Of a stretch of 64,000 nucleotides of DNA, positions 34,112 through 42,103 are shown piece after piece (position 1 is the stretch's first letter; each line of letters opens with the position of its first letter). The DNA comes from JBQTIY01 sp052387675. Its GTDB lineage: Bacteria > Planctomycetota > B15-G4. The position numbers and the translations under genes were made by a program. The stretch is from contig JBQTIY010000013.1 in assembly GCA_052387675.1 (NCBI GenBank), positions 21,151-85,150 on the forward strand, in the 5' to 3' direction. A model generated the notes under the pieces. That model made no database searches and was not told where the DNA came from. It saw only the letters and a list, made by a program, of their open reading frames with translations.

Positions 34112-35593
34112 TCAGCGGTCCAGCGGCGCCAGGAGCGTTTCGCTGGGGATGCGGATGCGTGGCGTGATGAAGAAGACGATCTCGCTGTTGCGCATGCGGC
34201 TGGCGCGCGACTTGAACAGCCAGCCCAGGATCGGGATGTCGCCCAGGAAGGGCACCTTGGTGATGCTCTCGATGCTCTCGCGGGCGCGCAGGCCGCCCAC
34301 GGCCAGGACTTGGCCGCTGTGCACATGCACGGTCGTGCCCGCCTGGCGGGCCGAGATGACCGGGGTCAGCACCTGAGTGCCGGCCAAGACGAGCGGAATC
34401 TCGGCGGTGACCGCCGAGACATCCACCGAAAGATCAATGCGCAGCACATCCTCCCCCACGATGAAGGGGATGATCTCCACGCGCACGCCGGTCTCTTCGA
34501 ACTTGGTCGTGATCTGCAGGTTGTTGCCGACGCCGGTGGCCTGGAAGACCGGCACGCGGCTGCCGGTGTTGATCAGCGCGCGGTGCCCGTTCAGCACCGT
34601 GACCGTGGGCGAAGAGATCAGCTCGCTGGCGCCGATGGTCTGCAGCAGCGAGAGCACGGCCTTGACGTCCAGGTCCTTGTGCACGCCCTGCAGGCTGAGC
34701 AGGAAGCCGGCGATGTCGGGCGAGGGCTTGAAGCTGCCGAAGGCGCCGCCGAAGCCGGTGGCCACGCCGCCGTCCAGAATCGGGAAGCCGCTGCCGAAGG
34801 AACCGGCCGGCGGATTCGTGGTGGAGTTGAAGGGCAGCGAGTTGTCGGTCAGTTGCGAGAAGCCGATCTTGCTGTCCCACTCGATGAGATCGTCGAGGTT
34901 GATCTCGACCACGCGCACTTCAATCTCGATCTGCGGCAAGTCGGCCAGCAGCCGGCCCAGAAGCTGGTCGATGAAGAGCAGCGTTTCCGGCGGCGCCGTG
35001 ACCACGAAGAGGTCGGCGATGGAGAGGTTGGGCAGCGGCTGCAGCACACCCAGCCCGCGATCAACGCTGGTGAAAACGCTGTCGGAATAGAAGTTGGGAT
35101 GCAGCACCCAGCGGATGATCTCGGTCGGCGCGCCATCGGCTGGGCTGGGCGTGTTCGGCTCGGTGGGGAAACCCGCCACCGTGGCCTGCAGCATCTTGAT
35201 CACGCCGTCGGAGCGTTCCTTCTTGAGCGTGTAGAGCTTGGACCAAGAGCCGTCGATGCCGCGGATGACGTCGCGCCCCAGCCGGTGAAAGGGCGAGGGC
35301 GGCTGGTCGTCGAGGAAGTCGGGCTCGAGGTCGCGCGCGGTGGCCGGCGTGATGAGCGAGAGCAGGTCTTGGGCCGAGGGCGCCGGCACGCTCGGCGCCG
35401 GCAGGCTAGCGGCCGCGTCCTGAGCTGCCTCCGAGGGCACCGCCACGAGCGAATCGCTGGTCAGAGTCCAGGCCCGATGGGCCGGCTCGACGTCCTGCGA
35501 GACGCAGGCGCCGACGGCGACACTCAGCCCGAAGCAGAGAGCGAACTCCGCGAGGTGTCCGGCGCGCGCGCGCTTGCGCCAGAACTCGCTCAA
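34112..35593 (-). CDS. Secretin-domain outer-membrane lipoprotein (GspD/PilQ family)
   Basis: About 493 residues from a TTG start that overlaps the upstream stop (TTGA), in keeping with the local 4-nt overlaps; an ATG 57 nt upstream is the alternative. The signal has lipobox VAVGAC. A Pro/Ala linker and N-domain (EIEVRVVEINLDDLIEWDSK) precede the secretin domain: ELISSPTVTVLNGHRALI, GVRVEIIPFI, HSGQVLAVGGL and the terminal VPFLGDIPILGWLF...SEIVFFITPRI. It would form a multimeric outer-membrane gate. No GspE/F/G or pilus genes are in the window, so it is an orphan secretin. Confidence 0.88.
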   Translation of the reverse strand: MSEFWRKRARAGHLAEFALCFGLSVAVGACVSQDVEPAHRAWTLTSDSLVAVPSEAAQDAAASLPAPSVPAPSAQDLLSLITPATARDLEPDFLDDQPPSPFHRLGRDVIRGIDGSWSKLYTLKKERSDGVIKMLQATVAGFPTEPNTPSPADGAPTEIIRWVLHPNFYSDSVFTSVDRGLGVLQPLPNLSIADLFVVTAPPETLLFIDQLLGRLLADLPQIEIEVRVVEINLDDLIEWDSKIGFSQLTDNSLPFNSTTNPPAGSFGSGFPILDGGVATGFGGAFGSFKPSPDIAGFLLSLQGVHKDLDVKAVLSLLQTIGASELISSPTVTVLNGHRALINTGSRVPVFQATGVGNNLQITTKFEETGVRVEIIPFIVGEDVLRIDLSVDVSAVTAEIPLVLAGTQVLTPVISARQAGTTVHVHSGQVLAVGGLRARESIESITKVPFLGDIPILGWLFKSRASRMRNSEIVFFITPRIRIPSETLLAPLDR

Positions 35594-36285
35594 CGACTCA
35601 GCGCCGCGACCGCCTGCTGGGTCAGGTCGGGCACTGGCCCGAGCCGGCAACTCACTCCGCCGCGCTCAATGACGGCATCAAAGCCGCCGTCATCGGCCGC
35701 CGCCTTGAGGGCCTTCTCATAGGCCTCCAGGGCCTGCTTGCGCAGGAAGTGGTAGTTGGCGTCGTTCTCGGTGAGTGTCAGCGACTCGCGCCAGGCCGGG
35801 ATTGCCAGCAGCAGCGTGCTGGAGTCCAGCTCCGCAGCGCGACGGCACGTTTGCGCATTGCCGCTCAGCACCTTGCCGTCCACAAAGTAGACCGGCAGCT
35901 TGTCGATCACGCTCACGGTGAGATCAGGAATGGGCTGCTCGCCGCCGCTGACTCCGCCCGGCACCGTGATGACATCGATGCGGCCTTCGGCAGCGGCCTT
36001 GGCCAGCGCCTTGTTCGTGCTGGCGCGCGCCTCCTGGAACATGCGCGTGCCGCGCCCGTTGTCCGTCTCGGAGAGACCGAGCGCGCGCATGTGCATGTAG
36101 GCCGGGTTGCTGGCGTAGACGGCCAAGATGTCGGCGGTGGCCGCGCGCTGCGCGCCCTGAGCCTGGCCGTAAAGAATCTGACCGGTGACAACGACTTCCG
36201 TCGTGGGCAGCCCAGCGGCGGGCGCCAAGAGCATGAGCGCCACGGCCAGCCACCGGCCGCGGCGGCGCGTTACTTGGACTGCCAT
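35590..36285 (-). CDS. Periplasmic protein with two OmpH/Skp-like repeats
   Basis: 231 residues with a signal peptide (WLAVALMLLAPAAGLPT). Two similar halves can be seen, each with a helical stretch then a strand motif: ...NKALAKAAAEGRIDVITVPGG...PIPDLTVSVIDKL, and ...YEKALKAAADDGGFDAVIERGG...PVPDLTQQAVAAL. The ending 'D-[IL]-T..[VA]...L' with the preceding G-[FY/RI]-D-[AV]-[VI] is like OmpH/Skp chaperones, but the length and duplication are unusual. A GGGAGGG 6 nt before the ATG at 36285 supports the start. It is translationally coupled to the secretin, so a chaperone or pilotin-like role is plausible (inference). Confidence 0.72.
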   Translation of the reverse strand: MAVQVTRRRGRWLAVALMLLAPAAGLPTTEVVVTGQILYGQAQGAQRAATADILAVYASNPAYMHMRALGLSETDNGRGTRMFQEARASTNKALAKAAAEGRIDVITVPGGVSGGEQPIPDLTVSVIDKLPVYFVDGKVLSGNAQTCRRAAELDSSTLLLAIPAWRESLTLTENDANYHFLRKQALEAYEKALKAAADDGGFDAVIERGGVSCRLGPVPDLTQQAVAALSR

Positions 36286-36428
36286 GAAACCCTCCCGGTG
36301 AGCTGTCGCAGACGCGACGCAGGCTCGAGGTACCGGACTTTTGCGCGAACGTGGCGCAGGATACGCGACCTGTGGAGAAGTACATCGGTGCTCCTCGATG
36401 TTTTCTTCACCTCGAAGACTGTGAAAGA

Positions 36429-36475
36429 GATGCGGGCCGACTTGTCGCGCTGAACGTGACAAGCCGGCCCGCATC
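36429..36475 (-). terminator. Intrinsic terminator after pnp
   Basis: An 18-bp stem (36429-36446 pairing with 36458-36475, one G-T pair) around an 11-nt loop, 30 bp past the pnp stop. On the minus strand it is followed by a short T/C-rich run (TCTCTTTC), so it probably ends the rpsO-pnp transcript. The upstream boundary of the OmpH-like gene lies beyond it. Confidence 0.75.
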
Positions 36476-36504
36476 GTGCGCCGAAGGCTGAATTCGCTGC
36501 GCTT

Positions 36505-39114
36505 TTAGCCGCGTCGGCCGCCGCCGCCGCCGTGACGCGGGCCGCCTCGTCCGCCGCCACCGCCGCCGCGACCACCGCGATCACCGTGACGCGGACCGCC
36601 TCGGTCCCCGCCGTAACCGCCGCCGCCACTGCTCGGTCCGCGAGGACCGTCGCCTGCCGGAGCGTCACCGTCGCCGCCGTGGCTCTGGCCCACAGGCACC
36701 GAGTCCGGATTGAAGTCCGGATCGGCCTGCTTCATGGAGAGACGGATGCGGCCGTTGTCCTCGATGTCGAGCACCTTGACCTTGACCGTGTCACCGACTG
36801 AGACGACGTCCGCTGGATCGCGCACGTAGCCTGCGGCCATCTCGGAGACATGGCACAGGCCCTCGGTGCCCGGGAGCACTTCGATGAAGGCGCCGTAGGG
36901 CTTGAGCGAGATGACCTGGCCGTCGTAGAGCGCATTCAGTTCGGGCATCTGGCGCTCGGCCTTGGGGCCGCGACCGCCGCCACCACCGCCGCCTCCGCCA
37001 CCGCCGACCTCGGCCTCGAGGTTCATCGAGAGCCGCACGCGGCCGATGTCGTCGATGTTCGTGACCTTCACTTCGACCACGTCACCGACCTTGCAGACGT
37101 CTTCGATCTTCTTGACGAAGTTGCCGCCCGAGCCCATCTCGGAGATGTGCAGCAGGCCTTCCTTGCCGGGGAAGATCTCGACGAAGGCGCCGAACTCGCG
37201 AATCGAAACGACTTTGCCCTTGTAGATGGCGCCCAGTTCCGCGTCGCCGCAGATGGCCTCCACCTGAGCCACAGCGCCCTCGAGGTCGCTGCCCGGTCCG
37301 CCCGCGATCGTGACGGCGCCGTTGTCGTTGACCTCGATCTTGACGTTGAAGTCGGCCTGCAGCGCCTTGATGGTCTTGCCGCCCGGGCCGATGAGGAAGC
37401 CGATCTTCTCGACCGGGATCTGCTTGAGCACCAGCACCGGCGCCCACTTGCTGACTTCGGGCCGCGCCTGCGCGATGGCCGCGTTCATCACGCCCAAGAT
37501 GTGCAGGCGTCCCTCACGAGCCTGCTCCAGCGCGCGCTGCAGCAGGGCCGAGGAGAGGCCCTTGATCTTGATGTCCATCTGCAAGGCCGTGACACCGTTG
37601 GCCGTGCCGGCCACCTTGAAGTCCATGTCGCCGTTGTGGTCCTCGCTGCCGAGGATGTCGGACAGGATGTGGAAGCCGCCCTTGTCATCGCCGATGAGTC
37701 CCATGGCAATGCCGGCCACCGGCGAACGCAGCGGGCAGCCCGCTTCGAAGAGCGCCAAGCTCGCGCCGCACACTGAGGCCATGGACGAGCTGCCGTTGCT
37801 CTCCAAGATTTCCGAAACAACGCGCGCGCTGTAGGGGAAGTCTTCCGGCGGCGGCAGGACGATGTTCACTGCGCGCTCGGCCAGGTTGCCGTGGCCGATC
37901 TCGCGGCGTGACACGCCCACCATGCGCTTGACCTCGCCCACGCAGAAGGGCGGGAAGTTGTAGTGCAGCATGAAGCGCTTGCTGTACTCGTCCTGCAGGC
38001 CGTCCACGATCTGCTCGTCGCGGCCGGTGCCCAGTGTGACGGTGACCAGCGCCTGCGTTTCGCCGCGCGTGAAGAGCACGCTGCCGTGCGTGCGGGCCAG
38101 AACGCCCAGCTCGATCGTGATCGGGCGGATGTCCTTGAGGCCGCGGCCATCGGCGCGCTGACCGCGCTCGATGATGTTGCTGCGCTCGACTTCGCCCTCA
38201 AGGTCGGCGAAGGCCGCCTTGATGAGCTTCTCGGCTGCGGCCTGCTCGGTGGCCGGCACCGACGCGAGCAGCGCCTTGACACGTTCGGACGTGACGGCCT
38301 TCACGGCGGCCTTCTTGGCGTGCTTGCCGGAGGTCGTCATGGCCGTGGCGATGGCCGCGCGCGCGCCGGAGACCTTGTCGGCCCAGGGATTGGCCGGCGG
38401 GGTCGCGACGGTCTGCTTGGGCTTGCCAGCCTTCGCTTGCAGCTCGGAGATCATGTCGCAGATCTCCTTGATGCCGGCGTGGCCGAAGAGGATGGCCTCG
38501 GCCATGACCGCCTCGGGCAGTTCCATCGCACCGGCTTCCACCATGGTGACCGCGTCGCGCGTGCCGGCCACGACGAGGTCGAGCGTGCTGGTGGACATCT
38601 GCTGCTGGGTGGGGTTCAGCACCAGCTTGTCGTCGATGCGGCCGACGCGCACCGTGGCGCCTGGGCCCTGGTACGGGATGGTCGAAAGCGTCAGCGCGGC
38701 CATGGCGGCGACGCCGGAGAGCGTGTCGGGCTCATTCTCGCGATCGTAGGAATACACGCTGACGATGATTTGCACTTCGTCGCGGTAACCCTCAGGGAAC
38801 ATCGGCCGCACAGGGCGGTCGATCGCGCGCGACACGAGGACTTCGTTGTCACGCGGGCGCATCTCGCGCTTGAAGAAGCCGCCCGGCACTCGGCCGGCGG
38901 CGTAGGTGCGTTCGCGGTACTCGACCGTGAGCGGGAAGAAATCGAGATCGGGGCGGCCGGCCGCGCTCTGCACGGTGGCGAGCAGCGAGGTCTCACCGTA
39001 GGTCGCGAAGATCGCGCCGTCGGCCTGCTTGGCCATGCGGCCGGTCTCGAGAGTGAGCGTGCGCCCGCCGATCTGGCGGCTCACGCGAAGGGCTTGAAAC
39101 AAAGGAGTGGTCAT
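36505..39114 (-). CDS. pnp: Polyribonucleotide nucleotidyltransferase with two S1 domains
   Basis: An 869-residue phosphorolytic 3'-5' exoribonuclease of the RNA degradosome. Order: RNase PH-like domain 1 (~10-145), alpha-helical linker, RNase PH domain 2 (~320-550, with RGETQALVTVTLGTGRDEQ and DILGSEDHNGDMDFKVAGT), KH domain (IGFLIGPGGKTIKALQ, ~568-620), S1 domain 1 (~625-697), a run of twelve Gly (~702-713), a second S1 domain (~726-798) and an Arg/Gly-rich tail. Most PNPases end after one S1 at ~700 residues. It follows rpsO as in many bacteria. Confidence 0.95.
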   Translation of the reverse strand: MTTPLFQALRVSRQIGGRTLTLETGRMAKQADGAIFATYGETSLLATVQSAAGRPDLDFFPLTVEYRERTYAAGRVPGGFFKREMRPRDNEVLVSRAIDRPVRPMFPEGYRDEVQIIVSVYSYDRENEPDTLSGVAAMAALTLSTIPYQGPGATVRVGRIDDKLVLNPTQQQMSTSTLDLVVAGTRDAVTMVEAGAMELPEAVMAEAILFGHAGIKEICDMISELQAKAGKPKQTVATPPANPWADKVSGARAAIATAMTTSGKHAKKAAVKAVTSERVKALLASVPATEQAAAEKLIKAAFADLEGEVERSNIIERGQRADGRGLKDIRPITIELGVLARTHGSVLFTRGETQALVTVTLGTGRDEQIVDGLQDEYSKRFMLHYNFPPFCVGEVKRMVGVSRREIGHGNLAERAVNIVLPPPEDFPYSARVVSEILESNGSSSMASVCGASLALFEAGCPLRSPVAGIAMGLIGDDKGGFHILSDILGSEDHNGDMDFKVAGTANGVTALQMDIKIKGLSSALLQRALEQAREGRLHILGVMNAAIAQARPEVSKWAPVLVLKQIPVEKIGFLIGPGGKTIKALQADFNVKIEVNDNGAVTIAGGPGSDLEGAVAQVEAICGDAELGAIYKGKVVSIREFGAFVEIFPGKEGLLHISEMGSGGNFVKKIEDVCKVGDVVEVKVTNIDDIGRVRLSMNLEAEVGGGGGGGGGGGRGPKAERQMPELNALYDGQVISLKPYGAFIEVLPGTEGLCHVSEMAAGYVRDPADVVSVGDTVKVKVLDIEDNGRIRLSMKQADPDFNPDSVPVGQSHGGDGDAPAGDGPRGPSSGGGGYGGDRGGPRHGDRGGRGGGGGGRGGPRHGGGGGRRG

Positions 39115-39220
39115 AAAATCAGAAACCTAAAGGAAGGGACCCGTATCCGGGACCGTGGGGAGATCCAGCCGCTGCGCACCTTGCGCCGCTCCGGACGAGA
39201 AAAGGGATGCCGCAGCCCGC

Positions 39221-39502
39221 TCAGACGGTGGGCTTGATGCCGCGAATGCCGAGCTTTTCAACGACTCGCTCGTAGCGCGGGCGATTCGTCCGCTGCAGGT
39301 AGCGCAGCAAACGATTGCGCCGACCGACCAGCTTCAGCAGGCCGCGGCGCGTGGAATTGTCCCGGGGACGGGACGAAAGATGGGAGGTCAGGAGCCCGAT
39401 TCGCTCGGTGAGGAGGGTGATCTGCACATCGCAGGACCCGGTGTCCTTATCGTGGACACGCACTTCGGCGACGCGAGCGGCCAGTGTTGCCGTGCTCGTC
39501 AT
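39221..39502 (-). CDS. rpsO: 30S ribosomal protein S15
   Basis: 93 residues, the usual size. Contains GSCDVQITLLTERIGLLTSHL and TRRGLLKLVGRRNRLLRYL, the 16S-binding core of S15, although the common H-x-K-D-x-x-S-R-R reads SRPRDNSTRR. It binds the central domain of 16S rRNA. AGAAG lies 6 nt before the ATG. The ~50 nt upstream of the start are noticeably AT-rich for this genome and probably form the leader and promoter of the rpsO-pnp operon. Confidence 0.95.
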   Translation of the reverse strand: MTSTATLAARVAEVRVHDKDTGSCDVQITLLTERIGLLTSHLSSRPRDNSTRRGLLKLVGRRNRLLRYLQRTNRPRYERVVEKLGIRGIKPTV

Positions 39503-39634
39503 GATTCTTCTGCTTTCAATTCAGCGTTCTTGGCTTGTTCGATTTGATTTCCGCGCAGCCTAGCAAAGGCCCCCGCCGGGCGGCAAGCCGGGTAGAGCCA
39601 CGAAATGAGGCCCGCACGGTACCTCGGGCACGCT

Positions 39635-39709
39635 TTGAGCCCAGTTCAGCCCTTGGAGCCCAGCTCAGCCTTTGGAGCGCGGTTCAGCCCTTGGCACCCA
39701 GTTCGGCCC
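39635..39709. repeat. Four tandem 18-19-bp units spanning the queC stop codon
   Basis: Units begin at 39635 (18 bp), 39653, 39672 and 39691 (19 bp each), based on ttggagcccagttcagccc. The last unit is the true 3' coding end of queC (encoding ELGAKG); the others are copies downstream of the stop. Because the unit is 19 bp, each copy shifts frame. Confidence 0.85.
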
Positions 39710-40406
39710 GTTGCCGGCGACGGCAGCTCTCGCAGCGGCCGCAGGGAGCCTGGCCACCCTCGTAGCAGGACCACGTGACGGCCAGCGGGGCACTCACAGC
39801 CCGCCCGGCCGCCAGCAGTTGCGTCTTGTCCAAGTGCAGGGTTGGGCACTCCACACGGACCTTGCCGCGAGTCGAATCGGCGAGGGCCGCATTGAGGCTC
39901 GCCAGGAAGCGGGCCGAGTTGTCGGGAAAGGTGGCGGCCTCCTCGGCGTTGAAGCCGACGAGCACGACCGGCAGCCCTTCGGCCTCGGCCAGCGCAGCGG
40001 CCAAGTTCACGAGCAGACCGTTGCGATTGGGCACCCAGACCGCGTCCGCCGAGGCCTGCGCGCCGCGATCCAAGTCAGCCAGCGCGGGCTGCGGCATGGG
40101 CTGATCGCGCCGCACCAAGGCCGTGCCGCAGATCTCCGCGAGGAGAGGCAAAGCGAGGGCGCGCACGGGGAATCCCAGCGCGGCCCCCACGGCCTGCGCC
40201 GCGCGGAGTTCCGGCACGGCGGCGCGCTGGCCGTAGTCCACGCAAAGTCCCAGCGCGACGGTCCCGCCGCGGCTCTGCCAAAGTGCGGCGGCCACGGTGG
40301 AGTCCAGGCCGCCTGAGAGCAGGGCCAGGGCGGCCTGAGGAGGGGGCTTCGCAGGAGGGTGCATGGCGGGCTCATCATGCGGAGCCCGTCCGACTTTTTC
40401 CGCCAT
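39684..40406 (-). CDS. queC: 7-cyano-7-deazaguanine synthase
   Basis: Converts 7-carboxy-7-deazaguanine to preQ0 with ATP and ammonia, in the queuosine pathway. The PP-loop is LLSGGLDSTVAA; CVDYGQRAA, VPNRNGLLVNLAAALAE and VLVGFNAEEAATFPDNS are also typical. The four zinc-binding cysteines are in SCYEGGQAPCGRCESC. 240 residues from ATG 40406; a second ATG at 40364 gives 226 residues and is equally possible. No queD, queE or folE lies nearby. Confidence 0.93.
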   Translation of the reverse strand: MAEKVGRAPHDEPAMHPPAKPPPQAALALLSGGLDSTVAAALWQSRGGTVALGLCVDYGQRAAVPELRAAQAVGAALGFPVRALALPLLAEICGTALVRRDQPMPQPALADLDRGAQASADAVWVPNRNGLLVNLAAALAEAEGLPVVLVGFNAEEAATFPDNSARFLASLNAALADSTRGKVRVECPTLHLDKTQLLAAGRAVSAPLAVTWSCYEGGQAPCGRCESCRRRQRAELGAKG

Positions 40407-40528
40407 GGCTCCAACTTGCGTTCTTGGACCGCGGGCCAGCCCGCGGGTTGCCCCCTCGGGGCTCGCTGGCTATACCGGCCGCCTCCGAAGCCGGGTTAGC
40501 CGGCCTTTTTCGCCCGGAGACTGCCTGC

Positions 40529-42103
40529 GTGGTCCGATCGCTCCTGTTCAGCCCGCGGCGCCTCGGCCTCTCCTCAATGGGGCTGCTTTTGCTGATGAGT
40601 GGCTGCCTTTTGAGCGGCTGCGTTGCCGGTTCCGCCAGTTCCTCTCTTTCGCGGGCCGAGCGAGAGGCCCTCGCTCCGAGCTTGGCACTCCTCGATGCCG
40701 CCCTGCTCCAGCGCAGCAACCCGGAGCTTCAGGAGTTCGTGCCGGAGACGCTGGGCGAAGCGCGGCAGGCGCTCCAGGCCCTCAAGGCTGCGCCGGTCGG
40801 AGGCAGCACGGCTTGGCTGGAGGCACAGGCCGCCGTGGACATGCTCTCGACCTGGCACTCGCTGCAAGTCAGCCGGCGATTTTTGGGACGGGGCGAAGCG
40901 CCCGACGACGGCCTGGATCCGGCCCGCCAGGCCGTGCTGGACCTGACCGGCACGCTCAGCGAGCGGAGCCTGCGGGCCGTCACGCGCGACGAGGCCGCCG
41001 AGCCGGCCGTGGCGCAGTTGCAGATCGTGTATCTCACACTGCTCTTCGAGGCCGAGCAGTTGGCCGGCGCCCGGCAGCTCTTGCTCGAGTCTCTCGTGCA
41101 GGCTCCGCCTGACAGCGCGTGGTCCATGGCCCTGCACCGTTTGCTGCGCGAGCGGCGCCATCTGCTGCGCGATCCCGCCGGTTTTGCCAATGCTTGGCGC
41201 GGAGCGCTGGGCTTGGAAGGTGTGCTCGCGATCACTGGCCAGCCGCTGCTGCCCGTCTCGCTGGGTTTTTTGCAGCTCGCCGCAGGGCTGGCGGCCGAGC
41301 AGGCCGGTGACAGCAGCGAGGCGGCACGCAGCTACGAGCAGGGGCTCGCGGCTTTGCAGCTCGCGCCGCAGGGTGACGCGCTGAGTTCCGATTGGGATGT
41401 CTCGGTGGCTCTGGCCGACTGCGGTGTCAACGCGGCGCGACTGCGCCGCGAGCGCGCCCTCGCGGATCTCAAGCTCGGCGGCATCGCGGCCGTGCGCGGC
41501 GAACTGCTGCTGGCCGAGGCCGCCGAGACGGCCGCCCTGGTGGCCAACCCGGACGACGAGGAGGCCGCGGCCGGCCTCGCAGCGACAGCCGACCTCTACT
41601 ACCAGGCCGGCGATCTGGAGGGCATCCGCGACTGCTTCGGCCGCTTGGCCCAGCGCTTCGATCGAGCCGACTGGTGGAACAACTACGCCTTCTTCTGCCG
41701 CGAGACCGCGCAGTACGAAGCGAGCTTCGCCGCCTACGAGCGCTGCATCGCGCTCGCGCCGGACACTGCGCGCTACGTCAACGACACTGGACTGATCCTG
41801 CTCTACCACCTGCGGCGCGACCTCGACCGCGCCGAGCAGCTCTTCCGCCGTGCCTGGGCGCTGGGTCGAGAGGCCGCCGCCAATCCCTTTGCCTCACCGG
41901 CCGAGGTCGAAGACAGCTTCCTGGCCTACACCGACGCGATGCTCAATCTCGCGCTGCTCCAGGCCCAGCGCCAACAGCTCGACCTCGCCGCGGCAACAGT
42001 GGCTGAGCTGCTCTCGCTCTCACCCGAACGACCCGATGCCCTTTCCTTGCAGGCCCAGATTCGCGCCGCCCAGGCAGCGCCTTCCGAAGGTGGATCCCCA
42101 TGA
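40529..42103 (+). CDS. TPR-rich lipoprotein
   Basis: A 524-residue lipoprotein. GTG at 40529 follows a CGGAGA; the signal has lipobox CLLSGC. The rest is alpha-helical with TPR units, clearest near the C-terminus (WNNYAFFCRETAQYEASFAA, YERCIALAPDTARYVNDTG, RRDLDRAEQLFRRAWALG). The C-terminal part is paralogous to that of the next protein, and the genes overlap by 4 nt (ATGA). It is probably a periplasmic scaffold anchored in a membrane; the partner is unknown. Confidence 0.82.
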   Translation: MVRSLLFSPRRLGLSSMGLLLLMSGCLLSGCVAGSASSSLSRAEREALAPSLALLDAALLQRSNPELQEFVPETLGEARQALQALKAAPVGGSTAWLEAQAAVDMLSTWHSLQVSRRFLGRGEAPDDGLDPARQAVLDLTGTLSERSLRAVTRDEAAEPAVAQLQIVYLTLLFEAEQLAGARQLLLESLVQAPPDSAWSMALHRLLRERRHLLRDPAGFANAWRGALGLEGVLAITGQPLLPVSLGFLQLAAGLAAEQAGDSSEAARSYEQGLAALQLAPQGDALSSDWDVSVALADCGVNAARLRRERALADLKLGGIAAVRGELLLAEAAETAALVANPDDEEAAAGLAATADLYYQAGDLEGIRDCFGRLAQRFDRADWWNNYAFFCRETAQYEASFAAYERCIALAPDTARYVNDTGLILLYHLRRDLDRAEQLFRRAWALGREAAANPFASPAEVEDSFLAYTDAMLNLALLQAQRQQLDLAAATVAELLSLSPERPDALSLQAQIRAAQAAPSEGGSP

